Source: Lachnospiraceae bacterium
Lineage (GTDB): Bacteria; Bacillota; Clostridia; Lachnospirales; Lachnospiraceae
NCBI GenBank assembly: GCA_910575475.1
Contig: CAJTGD010000011.1
Location: forward strand, 1-64,000
Reading direction: 5' to 3'
DNA length: 64,000 nucleotides
Within the stretch, counting starts at the first letter, position 1; each line of letters begins with the position of its first letter. The notes under the pieces were generated by a model. It searched no databases. It saw nothing but the letters and a program-made list of their open reading frames with translations, and had not been told where the DNA came from. The translations under genes were made by a program, and so were the position numbers. Below, piece by piece: positions 54,135 through 61,939 of this stretch.

Positions 54135-54365
54135 TTAAATCTTGCCGCTCTCACTGGTTATTTTCTTAAAAATAGTCTCTACCAGGCTTGTAAGCTGCTC
54201 CTTAAAAATCAGGATCAATGCAATCAGTACCACCAAGATCAGCAGCAATTCAATTACGGACATTCCGGAATTGTCCTGCAGTACCTGAATACTGTAACAT
54301 ACCTTCTGTTTTATCTTTCTTGCTGCTTTCATAACAAAGTTTTTCATCCTGTTTATTTTATTCAT
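54135..54365 (-). CDS. Flp-type pilin
   Basis: The 76-residue protein has a long basic N-terminus (MNKINRMKNFVMKAARKIK) and the motif NSGMSVIELLLILVVLIALILIFK, a processing site and membrane helix like Flp1 pilins of Clostridia. It should be the main subunit of the Tad pilus. Its start follows GAGAAAAAGG. The stop overlaps the DUF5702 start. Confidence 0.82.
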   Translation of the reverse strand: MNKINRMKNFVMKAARKIKQKVCYSIQVLQDNSGMSVIELLLILVVLIALILIFKEQLTSLVETIFKKITSESGKI

Positions 54366-54489
54366 CCTTTTTCTCCTCTCAGATAGATGTAACCAATTTG
54401 CTTTTCATACGATACTTTACACTACCGATTTGTGGTCATTTCATACAGTAATTGGATCACCTGTATGCACACACGGATCACTTCATCCG

Positions 54490-55788
54490 TCATATTTGTA
54501 TGGAGAAGAATGCCGGCACTACGATCATGACAAGCACCACTGCCAGCATCAGGAACATTGGGATCAGTAATTTTGTTCCCGCTTCTTCTCCCAGGCGCTT
54601 TGCGAGGCTTTTGCGCTCTTCAAATGCGTTATCAGCCTCCTGTCTCAGCAATGGAGCCAGCCCTTTTGTTCCCTTTTTCAGGTTTTGGGACAGCATGGCT
54701 CCAAACTTTTTATATACCGGAAGCGCACACCTTTCTCCAAATCTCTCGTAGCACTCTCCTTCTGAACCGCCTCCCTGAATCTCATGCATGGTATAGATCA
54801 TTTCTTCATAGACCTCTCTTTTCCCTTTTTCCTCTCTCTGATATCCGTAATCTTCTGCGATCCGATACCACGCCTTTCTCACCGTCATGCCTGCACCCAG
54901 ATAGAGTGTCAGCTTACTGACCATCTGCGGATAATCCAGAGCCATCTGAAGCTCTCTCTTCTTTTTTGCATTTTTCTGCTTTTCTTGTTCGGCCGCATAA
55001 AGGAATAATGCCATCGCGATTCCGATCAGCATGAGTCCTGCTGCCCGGAAGTTTTTACCATACTTCCAGATGACAGGGATGCCGTCCACATCGGAAGGCA
55101 GTTTCAGATATTCCTCTTCCTTTGTCTCCTCATCCAGCCGTTCGATCTTCGCTTCCAGTTTTTTCAGCAGCTTTTCCGTTTGGCTCAGCCTGGGCGGATA
55201 GAGTCTGGCAAAAAATATATACTCCGCCATTTCTTCCTTATAGCTCAGCACTGCCGTAAGCTTTACCAGTGTTCCTTCATCTGTCAGATTTTCTGTTTTC
55301 AATTCCCCCTGCTGGTTCATCACATCATGGTTGTCCAGCTCCCATGACACACTGATCCCTGTGTCCGGAACCGCACTGACTAGCTTCAGACTGCTTCTGA
55401 CCTCATCCATGCTTTCATTTTCACCAAGCACGAGTACTTCCAGTTTTTTTCCGGCATCCTGAAAAACCTTCTCTAGCTGCTCCTGGGTATATTCCTGCTC
55501 CCCAACTGTTACGTTCATCGTTTCTTCCATGTCACCGACCTGAACCTTCAGCTTTTCCTCCCGTTCGCCCTCTCCCTGGCTGTTCCTGCCTACAATGCCG
55601 GCGCCGCTTTCATCGCTGGGAAACGGCTGTGTATTATCCATCCAGAATACCAGCAAGGCCATTGCGCCGACTGACAGGAAGATCAGTCCCATTTTCACAT
55701 AGAGCGGATTCCATTTTTCCTCTGCCCGTGATAGGATTCCCGATTTTCTTGTCTGTTGTCTGCTCGTTTTATTTCCTGTCTTTTTCAT
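54490..55788 (-). CDS. TadC-like type II secretion F protein with extra outer domain
   Basis: The start at 55788 (MKKTGNKTSRQQTRKSG) follows AAGAAGG; the frame is open to 55881. About 432 residues. A first membrane helix (about 33-52, VKMGLIFLSVGAMALLVFWM) is followed by about 170 outer residues with an Ig-like look (VGEQEYTQEQLEKVFQDAG, SAVPDTGISVSWELDN), then the T2SSF part (about 250-432: LDYPQMVSKLTLYLGAGMTVRKAW, and C-terminal LIPMFLMLAVVLVMIVVPAFF). TadB and TadC form the platform for pilus assembly. The inserted outer domain is not in classic TadC. Confidence 0.78.
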   Translation of the reverse strand: MKKTGNKTSRQQTRKSGILSRAEEKWNPLYVKMGLIFLSVGAMALLVFWMDNTQPFPSDESGAGIVGRNSQGEGEREEKLKVQVGDMEETMNVTVGEQEYTQEQLEKVFQDAGKKLEVLVLGENESMDEVRSSLKLVSAVPDTGISVSWELDNHDVMNQQGELKTENLTDEGTLVKLTAVLSYKEEMAEYIFFARLYPPRLSQTEKLLKKLEAKIERLDEETKEEEYLKLPSDVDGIPVIWKYGKNFRAAGLMLIGIAMALFLYAAEQEKQKNAKKKRELQMALDYPQMVSKLTLYLGAGMTVRKAWYRIAEDYGYQREEKGKREVYEEMIYTMHEIQGGGSEGECYERFGERCALPVYKKFGAMLSQNLKKGTKGLAPLLRQEADNAFEERKSLAKRLGEEAGTKLLIPMFLMLAVVLVMIVVPAFFSIQI

Positions 55789-55870
55789 TCTGCCTGCCTT
55801 CTTGTGCTGACGCCGCATGTAAGGATCTGTATCACTTATTGTTCTACAGCTCCTAAACCGCGGCATATTC

Positions 55871-56533
55871 TCACACTTCAATCTGTATTATTTTCGTACC
55901 CAGCCTCCAGGCAAATCCATATACCGCAAGACATACACTCATCAAGACCACACCTACGATACTCCCATACAGCACAGTCAGAAATTCTGGAAATGCCATC
56001 CGCATATACAGGACCATACCCAATGGAATGATACACATCATGTTAAATTCCAGCTTTTTGGCTGCGAGCAGGGTCTGAATCTCCCGTTCTACTTCTATTT
56101 TCTCCCCGATCATCTGCACCGTATTTTTCAGAATAGAAATGCTGTCTCCGCCAGTACGCTTTGCTGTCGCAAATACTGTGACAAAGTTGTCCACATCTTC
56201 CTGACGGATGCGCCCGGCCATATCCTTCAGCACCTGCTCTGCAGTCAGGTTCATATCCAGCTCATGGATCATACGGTTAAATTCCCTTCGGATACGGCTG
56301 TCTTCCGGGTAAAGCGGCCGCAGGTCCTTTTCCGTCTCCCTGACCGCATTTTCTACAGAATACCCGGCTTTTAACGAGGACGAAAGTATCTGCATCCCGT
56401 TTTGAAACTGTTCCCTGAATTCCTGCTCTTTTTTATGGCAATAGTCCTCCCGCCACTGGTGCAGGTAAAAAATGCTTACCGGTATCAGCGCGATCGCGGC
56501 GATCCAATTATTATAGAAGAGATACGCCAGCAT
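55871..56533 (-). CDS. TadB-like type II secretion F protein
   Basis: From ATG 56533 (MLAYLFYNNWIAAIALI) the product has 220 residues. The protein-like frame continues upstream to AAGGAG at about 56570 (KEYIAAAVKAVLLDA) without a standard start codon, so initiation at an ATT or loss of the start is possible. Features: N-terminal membrane pair, cytoplasmic domain FREQFQNGMQILSSSLKAGYSVENA and GGDSISILKNTVQMI, and C-terminal membrane pair. Partner of TadC, coupled to it. Confidence 0.8.
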   Translation of the reverse strand: MLAYLFYNNWIAAIALIPVSIFYLHQWREDYCHKKEQEFREQFQNGMQILSSSLKAGYSVENAVRETEKDLRPLYPEDSRIRREFNRMIHELDMNLTAEQVLKDMAGRIRQEDVDNFVTVFATAKRTGGDSISILKNTVQMIGEKIEVEREIQTLLAAKKLEFNMMCIIPLGMVLYMRMAFPEFLTVLYGSIVGVVLMSVCLAVYGFAWRLGTKIIQIEV

Positions 56534-56576
56534 CGCATCCAGAAGAACTGCCTTTACAGCCGCCGCAATGTACTCC

Positions 56577-57002
56577 TTACGCCGGATATCCTGCTGCCAG
56601 CAGCTTGTCCCGATGAACCAGTTCTTCCACCTTCACAATTGCTCCCTGTACTTTTTCATTCTTGCACCCCTCCTCTCTAAATTCATAAAGTGTCTGCATC
56701 TGTATCTTTCCGTCTTCGTAGCCGAGCACTTCCACGATCGCCAGTACCTTTCTTGTCTTGTCCCGAAGCCTTCCCAGATGGATGATGATATCAATTGCAG
56801 AGGCCACCTGCCGCTGGATCGCTACAAGGGGCAGATCGATCCCCATCATCATCATGGTCTCCAGACGATGCAGCATGTCCGCCGGATTGTTTGAATGTCC
56901 GGTAGACATGGAACCGCTGTGGCCGTTGAGCATGGCGGACGAGATCATGTCCACAGTCTCATCGCCCCGTACTTCTCCGACGATAATTCGATCCAGGCGC
57001 AT
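56577..57002 (-). pseudogene. C-terminal part of the CpaF/TadA ATPase, cut by the prophage
   Basis: The 142 codons encode the end of the pilus secretion ATPase: LDRIIVGEVRGDETVDM (Walker B region), the histidine box GHSGSMSTGHSNNPADMLHRL and the end AAGYPA. The N-terminal two thirds including Walker A are missing. To the right of 57003 the sequence is unrelated and prophage-like, so the gene is interrupted; the N-terminal part is expected beyond the right end of the window. Without this ATPase the Tad pilus should not assemble unless the prophage is excised. Confidence 0.8.
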
Positions 57003-57040
57003 GATAATAAAGCGAGCTCTTCTATATCAATTCCACATAA

Positions 57041-57069
57041 AATAAGGGGCAGCTCCGGCCGCCCCTATT
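57041..57069 (-). terminator. Terminator after the repressor gene
   Basis: GGGGC and GCCCC with flanking A/T pairs (57041-57050 with 57061-57069) form a stem with one bulge, followed on the minus strand by TTATTTTATG. Confidence 0.65.
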
Positions 57070-57076
57070 ATGAACA

Positions 57077-57292
57077 TCATAAATTTTCATTCTCACAATA
57101 TTCTACAATATCCCCTGGCTGACACTGCAACAGTTCGCATAAAGTTGTCATGTTCTCCCATGAAACGAGTTCGCCTTTTCGCATTTTCTGAATTGTAGCT
57201 TCTCCAAAAATCTTCTCTTTTCTGAGACGATAAGATGAGTATCCTTTATTTTTTAATTCTACTAAAATATCCATTTTATATTGTATAGCCAT
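57077..57292 (-). CDS. XRE-type repressor of the prophage
   Basis: ATG 57292 (MAIQYKMDILVELKNKG) follows AGGGAGGAAATTCAAT; about 71 residues. It is a single helix-turn-helix of the HTH_26 kind: YSSYRLRKEKIFGEATIQKM and the recognition turn LVSWENMTTLCELLQCQPGDIVEY. Small repressors of this kind control conjugative elements and phages. The divergent 19-base dyad at 57332-57381 is the obvious operator. Confidence 0.85.
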   Translation of the reverse strand: MAIQYKMDILVELKNKGYSSYRLRKEKIFGEATIQKMRKGELVSWENMTTLCELLQCQPGDIVEYCENENL

Positions 57293-57331
57293 ATTGAATT
57301 TCCTCCCTAAAATAAGTATATCATAAGCATA

Positions 57332-57421
57332 CACAAATATATAGTGTATATTTTTCACAATTTATACACTATATATTTGTGCATATTGTATATTTACATA
57401 CACCATTTTTTAGTGTATAAT
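57332..57421. promoter_or_regulatory. Repressor operator and rightward promoter
   Basis: A perfect 19-base inverted repeat with arms 57332-57350 and 57363-57381 (core ATATAGTGTATA) lies between the repressor gene and the rightward genes. A half site TAGTGTATAA recurs at 57411-57420. The rightward promoter is TTTACA (57393-57398), 17 bases, TATAAT (57416-57421). Confidence 0.8.
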
Positions 57422-57453
57422 GATATCATCAAGAGATGGAAGGAGGAATGCAG

Positions 57454-57567
57454 ATGGACAAAAAAATAGGCAAGCTGATAAAAGTGGTTCGAGCACTTAC
57501 ACAACTTGCCTTGGAAATCGGAACTCTCATAGCTGTTGTCAAAATGGTTATAGAAAGTATCCGATAG
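57454..57567 (+). CDS. Small peptide, 37 residues
   Basis: ATG 57454 after GGAAGGAGGAATGC, the first frame of the rightward transcript. It reads MDKKIGKLIKVVRALT... to MVIESIR: a basic start and an amphipathic or weakly hydrophobic helix. No family recognised. A hairpin with a GAAA loop (57573-57590, arms GGGGAGG/CCTCCCC) follows. Confidence 0.55.
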   Translation: MDKKIGKLIKVVRALTQLALEIGTLIAVVKMVIESIR

Positions 57568-57627
57568 GTTCCGGGGAGGGAAACCTCCCCTACCTAAAAA
57601 ATATCATAGTCTGTCTGTAAAATCAAT

Positions 57628-57711
57628 ATGATAAAAAATATTTTGAAACTTGTGGTTGCGGTTGTTTGGCTGATTATCGTAGTAGTCGGTTTGATTTTGC
57701 TTTTTATGTGA
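57628..57711 (+). CDS. Small hydrophobic peptide, 27 residues
   Basis: ATG 57628 encodes MIKNILKLVVAVVWLIIVVV and seven more residues (GLILLFM). Nearly the whole peptide is one membrane helix with a two-Lys start, like type I toxins or small regulatory membrane peptides. Its ribosome binding site is weak (GTAAAATCAAT), so translation is uncertain. Confidence 0.45.
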   Translation: MIKNILKLVVAVVWLIIVVVGLILLFM

Positions 57712-57739
57712 TTCATCAAAGGAACGGAGGATATGGGAA

Positions 57740-58138
57740 ATGATGAATAAAGTACAGAAAAATTACATGGTAGCAAAAGCAGTATTGCAGACTTATGAAG
57801 AAATGGAAACAGATATCGAAAAGAAATACATTTCCGAAAATGGAATCAAGAATGAAGACGGAGAAGTACCTGCGAGAGTATATTGTATTGACAATGAAGC
57901 TGTATTTGACAAGGCAAACGAAGACACTGTAAAAATCATCCGGGAAAGTGGATTGGAAGAAAAAATAAATTCCGCAAGAGAGAATCTGAAAACCGCCGAA
58001 GAAAACATGATAAAATTTGCTCTGTCAATCGCTCCAGACGGAATAAGAAAAACTTTGGAAAAAGGGGTAAGAGAAAATTACACAACCAGAATGAAACTTA
58101 TTGATTATGCCTTCCGACTTGATGTATCAACACTTTGA
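57740..58138 (+). CDS. Hypothetical prophage protein
   Basis: The 132-residue product starts MMNKVQKNYMVAKAVLQ after ACGGAGGATATGGG. It is highly charged and helical (TYEEMETDIEKKY, EEKINSARENLKTAEENM), with no membrane segment and no motif I can name. It overlaps the next frame and lies in the rightward early operon with the small peptides; a role in regulation or counter-defence is possible but unsupported. Confidence 0.65.
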   Translation: MMNKVQKNYMVAKAVLQTYEEMETDIEKKYISENGIKNEDGEVPARVYCIDNEAVFDKANEDTVKIIRESGLEEKINSARENLKTAEENMIKFALSIAPDGIRKTLEKGVRENYTTRMKLIDYAFRLDVSTL

Positions 58139-58185
58139 CCACACCACCCACCTGCCGGGTAATGCAGGGAGAAAGTAAGGGAGAT

Positions 58186-58368
58186 ATGACACAAAAGGAT
58201 GTATTGCGATACCTGTATCTGGTAGACAGGAGATTAACCATTTTGATATCTGGAATTAATTGGAATCCAGAGTATGGGAGGGAATTAAAGAACCTTGAAA
58301 AAGAGCTTTCCGAATTGAGAAACTTAGTAGATAATGAGCATAGAAAGAGAGAACAGGCGGCAGGATAA
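58186..58368 (+). CDS. Hypothetical prophage protein, 60 residues
   Basis: ATG 58186 (MTQKDVLRYLYLVDRRL) follows AAGGGAGAT; a longer frame from 58135 lacks a site. Helical and charged, ending with a coiled-coil-like LKNLEKELSELRNLVDNEHRK. A short hairpin (58356-58380) at its end separates it from the convergent amidase. Confidence 0.6.
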   Translation: MTQKDVLRYLYLVDRRLTILISGINWNPEYGRELKNLEKELSELRNLVDNEHRKREQAAG

Positions 58369-58389
58369 TACCTACCGCCTTTTATGATA

Positions 58390-59151
58390 CTACCGATTAA
58401 GCAGGTCTTTGAGATCCTGAAAGTGATTCTTGCTTAGCGTAATGGTAGGCATATCTTTATAAATATTCTTGATAGCTTCAAGCTCTGCTATGGTTCCAAT
58501 CGGACGGATTGTGTGACCGTCCAGATAATACTGCTCTTCCTGGTCTGTTACTACCAGTATAGCCCGTGTAGCGCCACCTGTGAGTCCAGCTATAGTATTA
58601 GCAGGGCTGTTATCTGTCGATGCCGGTGCATTAGAAGCTGTACCAGTCTGGGCCTCTTCGCGATTGATGCACTCCAAGATTCCATCCCATGGGTAGTTAT
58701 AGTACTCCCTTATGTGGCTTTCATGGCCGGTCTGATCTCCCTCTGCCCCATCAATTCCGCCGTTCTCACTGATTGCAAATTCCATCAACATATCTGGAAC
58801 CGCTGATAGGCACATGGCCGTATGGCACGCTTCATTCAGATAAATGTCGCCTGCCTGGGCTACGTATCCGGAAGACATCGGATGCCATCTGAAATTCCCT
58901 GTACCTCTCATCAACTGCCGCATGTTACCCGTGTATGTAGCGCCTCCACAGTTGATTCCCGCAGCTTCATAGGCCGATATGACTGCAGAACTACAGTCCC
59001 GATCCCCCTGCTCCAGATGATATACTTTTCCACCAATGTCAATATCGCAAGTCCCTTCTCCGTCTCCCCAGCGTGATACCTGGCTGTAGCCGTGCCAGTC
59101 ATGGGTGGCCAAATGCTTCATAAGCTCTACTGCTACCTGTTTCTTTAACAT
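58390..59151 (-). CDS. Phage endolysin (peptidoglycan amidohydrolase)
   Basis: ATG 59151 (MLKKQVAVELMKHLATH) follows AAAGGAGCTTAGG. About 253 residues. The N-terminal 150 form a bacteriophage peptidoglycan hydrolase (Amidase_5/NlpC-like) domain: RDCSSAVISAYEAAGI with the Cys nucleophile, GDIYLNEACHTAMCLS with the His. A Thr/Ala/Asn-rich linker (about 172-195) leads to a small C-terminal domain (RAILVVTDQEEQYYLDG) that may bind the cell wall. It cuts peptidoglycan at the end of the lytic cycle. Last gene of the leftward lysis block. Confidence 0.88.
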   Translation of the reverse strand: MLKKQVAVELMKHLATHDWHGYSQVSRWGDGEGTCDIDIGGKVYHLEQGDRDCSSAVISAYEAAGINCGGATYTGNMRQLMRGTGNFRWHPMSSGYVAQAGDIYLNEACHTAMCLSAVPDMLMEFAISENGGIDGAEGDQTGHESHIREYYNYPWDGILECINREEAQTGTASNAPASTDNSPANTIAGLTGGATRAILVVTDQEEQYYLDGHTIRPIGTIAELEAIKNIYKDMPTITLSKNHFQDLKDLLNR

Positions 59152-59187
59152 TCCTAAGCTCCTTTCATTGTACCGGAACAAACGCCC

Positions 59188-59349
59188 TTATCGGTCAACT
59201 ACAATACGTCTGACACTATCCATATTGTAAATACCAACCCACTGCTCACCTTTGATGATAATGAAACATTTCCCGTCATACATATAGTCCGTATACTGCT
59301 CCCGCTTCCATTCATCAAAAATTCCATTGTTCATCGTTATTTGAATCAT
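59188..59349 (-). CDS. Hypothetical prophage protein, 53 residues
   Basis: ATG 59349 (MIQITMNNGIFDEWKRE) follows GGAGGTAAAAGC. The product is a small strand-rich protein (YMYDGKCFIIIKGEQWVGIYN) resembling small proteins often encoded between holin and lysin genes. Function unknown. Confidence 0.65.
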   Translation of the reverse strand: MIQITMNNGIFDEWKREQYTDYMYDGKCFIIIKGEQWVGIYNMDSVRRIVVDR

Positions 59350-59408
59350 GCTTTTACCTCCACTTAAAAGAGGACAGTTTCCCGTCCTTCTGACCATATT
59401 CATACATC

Positions 59409-59768
59409 TTATTTTACATTTACAGGGTTTTCATTTGCCGCCCCGATAACAACACCTGCATTTTCCTCAATCTTCATTTGCTTAACCGCTGCCTCAATCA
59501 AAACGTCCAGCTGTTCATCCGACAAGGCAATATTTTTTGCAATGAGAATCTCCTTCAAAAACTCTGTCACGAAGGCTTTCCTGTCCTGCCCCTTCTCGGC
59601 CCAGAGAACCTGTTGGGCCTTCAGCACTGCATACTTTACCCATTTCTCAGCCAGCGCCAACTTGTCCGTGTCGCATTTTTCTTTAATCCATGGTATCAAA
59701 TACCTCGAAATAAGCAATACTGCCACCATGACAATAACCTTAATGATTTCAAAAACAATTTCATTCAT
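59409..59768 (-). CDS. Phage holin, LLH family
   Basis: The 119-residue protein has one N-terminal membrane segment (EIIKVIVMVAVLLISRYLI) and a soluble C-terminal part with ALAEKWVKYAVLKAQQVL and EQLDVLIEAAVKQMK, characteristic of the LLH (phage_holin_6) family. It forms membrane lesions that release the endolysin. It overlaps the upstream gene by eight bases and belongs to the lysis operon. Confidence 0.85.
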   Translation of the reverse strand: MNEIVFEIIKVIVMVAVLLISRYLIPWIKEKCDTDKLALAEKWVKYAVLKAQQVLWAEKGQDRKAFVTEFLKEILIAKNIALSDEQLDVLIEAAVKQMKIEENAGVVIGAANENPVNVK

Positions 59769-60078
59769 TCTCCGCTTCCTTCCTTTCTTTCAGTTCTGCC
59801 TGCTTCTCTTCCAGCTCCCACTGGTGTTCCCGTTTCCGGTCCTTATTGGTTCTGATCCACCCGCAGATTCCGCACTCGCCTATTGTGGCCGCTACGACCG
59901 CACAGGCATATGTCTCTGGGATACTGCCGGATACCCGGAAGATATCCAGCAGCTGCCAGTTAAACCAAACAAAAAAGGCACCCACTGCAATCAAGACCAG
60001 ATTCAGCGTGCCTATTTTCCCAATAAATCCCTTTAGTTTCCTCAGTGGGTGGAATCCTTTCCTTTTTCTGCGATTCAT
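59761..60078 (-). CDS. Small prophage membrane protein
   Basis: The 105-residue protein starts MNRRKRKGFHPLRKLKG, has two hydrophobic segments (LNLVLIAVGAFFVWFNWQLL; YACAVVAATIGECGI) and a charged C-terminal coil (KREHQWELEEKQAELKERK). It looks like a second holin-like or holin-regulating protein. Starts with RBS AAAGAGGAAAATGC. Confidence 0.72.
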   Translation of the reverse strand: MNRRKRKGFHPLRKLKGFIGKIGTLNLVLIAVGAFFVWFNWQLLDIFRVSGSIPETYACAVVAATIGECGICGWIRTNKDRKREHQWELEEKQAELKERKEAENE

Positions 60079-60109
60079 GCATTTTCCTCTTTAACGAAAA
60101 CGGATTCTT

Positions 60110-60421
60110 TCAAAATCCAATTTGAGTAAAAATAAAGCCCACTACTATGCCGATAATTGCGGTTACAATATATCCGCTTACTTTCCGCCACATCTCACCA
60201 TCCCTGCCCTCAAGCACTTCCAGACGGTCCGCCTGCTGTTCCTGGGATTTAAGCATATTTTCCATATTCACGGCAAGTTTTTCCACCGATGAGGTCAGAT
60301 CCCGGATCTCCCGTACATTTTCTTCAAGCAGTTCAATGCGCCGGTTCTGGCGTGTATTTTCTGCGTCCTGCCTTGCAGCAAATTCTGTATGTTCCTGCCT
60401 TGTGATATATTCTGCATCCAT
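60110..60421 (-). CDS. XhlA-like lysis accessory protein
   Basis: The 103-residue product has a long coiled coil (EHTEFAARQDAENTRQNRR to QEQQADRLEVLEG) and a C-terminal membrane segment (VTAIIGIVVGFIFTQIGF), the architecture of haemolysin XhlA, which helps phage lysis. In the lysis block between XkdX-like and holin-like genes. Confidence 0.8.
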   Translation of the reverse strand: MDAEYITRQEHTEFAARQDAENTRQNRRIELLEENVREIRDLTSSVEKLAVNMENMLKSQEQQADRLEVLEGRDGEMWRKVSGYIVTAIIGIVVGFIFTQIGF

Positions 60422-60433
60422 AGCCTGTCCTCA

Positions 60434-60559
60434 CTACTCTTTTAATTCTTTTTCTACCTTTACACGCCAGATCTTCGGAATGTCCTCCAGCGTCCATTCC
60501 GCTCCGGTATTTTGATTGATAACCCCTGATCTGATCTTATCTGCGTAAAATTTAACCAT
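60434..60559 (-). CDS. XkdX-like small protein
   Basis: This 41-residue product (MVKFYADKIRSGVINQNTG, then DIPKIWRVKVEKELKE) matches the general pattern of XkdX-family proteins, found after tail-fibre genes in PBSX-like phages. Its ATG overlaps the stop of the upstream gene (TAATG). Confidence 0.75.
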   Translation of the reverse strand: MVKFYADKIRSGVINQNTGAEWTLEDIPKIWRVKVEKELKE

Positions 60560-60963
60560 TATACCTCACCGCCTTCCATCATTCCGCCTACGATCTCCCC
60601 AAGATCAGCAATGGCGCCGTCCTGGATAGCCTGGCCAGTTTTCGTCGCTTCCTGCTCAGCTTCAATGGCAGCCAGACGCTTTTCTACCATATCCACGTCA
60701 GCCAGGCGCAGTGATACAATGTAATCATTCTCCCTCTGTTTCACACCTGCCTCCTGCAGATATTTATTCTCTAAAGTCGCACAGGTCAGGCCTGCCGCAT
60801 TCTGGATGCTGTACTTTTCCAGATTATCCTCCGTAAATTTTTGAAAGAGCCCTTTAAAATCATCGAGACTCTGAATCGGTATCTGAACAAGATTTTCGGA
60901 TGCCCCATTTTCAATCTCTAATACTGTACCGTCTTTTAATACGATTTTTTCTTTTCCTTCCAT
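60559..60963 (-). CDS. Phage protein downstream of the tail-fibre gene
   Basis: The 134-residue protein starts MEGKEKIVLKDGTVLEIENG and has a mixed N-terminal domain and a C-terminal coiled coil (MVEKRLAAIEAEQEATKTGQ). Such genes sit directly after tail fibre or baseplate genes in siphophages of Clostridia, next to XkdX, and may encode a fibre chaperone or attachment protein. ATG 60963 after GAGAGGAAAACGAA. The tail gene should be just upstream, but here the shufflon array lies between. Confidence 0.72.
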   Translation of the reverse strand: MEGKEKIVLKDGTVLEIENGASENLVQIPIQSLDDFKGLFQKFTEDNLEKYSIQNAAGLTCATLENKYLQEAGVKQRENDYIVSLRLADVDMVEKRLAAIEAEQEATKTGQAIQDGAIADLGEIVGGMMEGGEV

Positions 60964-61073
60964 TTCGTTTTCCTCTCTTCCTGATTCTTCTATCCCACAG
61001 TACCTAAACCTCTGCCGGATCAGCTCTGATTCTCATTGTGACCACCTCTCTTTCTGAAAAATCCATAATAAAA

Positions 61074-61092
61074 AGCACCCTTCTGGATGCTC
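61074..61092 (-). terminator. Terminator-like hairpin at the left end of the shufflon
   Basis: AGCACCC and GGATGCT with a four-base loop form an imperfect stem followed on the minus strand by TTTTTAT. It lies just outside recombination site S1 and would end leftward transcripts of the array. Confidence 0.45.
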
Positions 61093-61117
61093 TTTAGCAT
61101 ATATTTTTCATGATGAT

Positions 61118-61134
61118 ATACAAAACTCCGCTTC
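61118..61134 (+). repeat. Recombination site S1 of the shufflon
   Basis: ATACAAAACTCCGCTTC in plus orientation. The next bases CGAAGG begin cassette C1. Confidence 0.85.
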
Positions 61135-61459
61135 CGAAGGTATAAATGTAGATATCATTAAATCCGGAGCGTGTACTTTAATACTACAGGGCAGATTAGC
61201 ATGTTTACAACTAAAAGTATGCAATGTTACAGAAAACGGTATAATAGATCTATCCTTTATACCGGACAAATATATTCAAACAGTGATTGAGCCCAATTTA
61301 TCAATGGTAGTGATCACGGTTTCAGGGAACCGCTGTTTCGGATATGTCTGCCCATCAGCATCTAAGCAATTTAGCGTATACTATTATCCAGTAATTCCAG
61401 GAGGCGGACCCGCTCCAAAGGGAGCTACAGTGTATGGTACTGTTATATGGTTTTTTTAA
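61118..61459 (+). CDS. Silent tail-fibre 3' cassette C1
   Basis: An open frame with no start codon runs from the recombination core (IQNSASEGINVDIIKSG) to TAA at 61457-61459, 113 residues. It encodes strand-rich sequence with several Cys and ends with a Gly/Pro turn and VYGTVIWFF. There is no ribosome binding site, so it can be expressed only if recombination puts it behind the constant part of the tail gene. It faces rightward, away from that gene. Together with C2 to C4 it forms a set of alternative C-termini. Confidence 0.8.
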   Translation: MQNSASEGINVDIIKSGACTLILQGRLACLQLKVCNVTENGIIDLSFIPDKYIQTVIEPNLSMVVITVSGNRCFGYVCPSASKQFSVYYYPVIPGGGPAPKGATVYGTVIWFF

Positions 61460-61490
61460 TATAACAATATAAAATTACAATTTTTACAAG

Positions 61491-61751
61491 TTAAAGTGTC
61501 CGCCAGGAGCCTAAAACTTTATTTACGGGACATATAGCCATCCTCCCAGTATCCTTACCCCAAAGTATAACTGTCCCGATTTCACTGTCTCTTTTTAGCA
61601 ACACCCCAATGGAGTACTTCCATTCCGCAGTTCCCTGTGGAGTGTCGGCTGTGGATTCGCCTGTGAGGAAACAAGTCAATCCAACGCAACTTTCAGAAAA
61701 CAAATTGTTCATGTTTGATACAATCTTTGGATTCGAAGCGGAGTTTTGTAT
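61491..61751 (-). CDS. Silent tail-fibre 3' cassette C2
   Basis: The frame runs from the recombination core at 61751 (IQNSASNPKIVSNMN) to TAA at 61491, 86 residues. The sequence SCVGLTCFLTGE and WKYSIGVLLKRDSEIG suggests a compact strand-rich domain. It faces leftward, as the constant gene does, but is separated from it by 2 kb and has no start signal of its own. A Met inside (near 61707) is not preceded by a ribosome binding site. Confidence 0.8.
   Translation of the reverse strand: MQNSASNPKIVSNMNNLFSESCVGLTCFLTGESTADTPQGTAEWKYSIGVLLKRDSEIGTVILWGKDTGRMAICPVNKVLGSWRTL
61735..61751 (-). repeat. Recombination site S2 of the shufflon
   Basis: GAAGCGGAGTTTTGTAT on the plus strand; the complement is identical over 17 bases to S1. 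It begins cassette C2. Confidence 0.85.
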
Positions 61752-61939
61752 ACAGGTAATAAAATTTACTATATCCGTAGATTTTTCTTCACAATAAAAG
61801 CACGAAAGACTCTTGAATTACACTATCTATCGTGTTATGATGTGAAAAAGGGAAAGCCAAAGAAGCGGCTACCCTCTGAATACTAACAGCTATGACATTT
61901 TACAATGTCCAGCCGTCAACTATTCGCGGTAGTTGGCGG

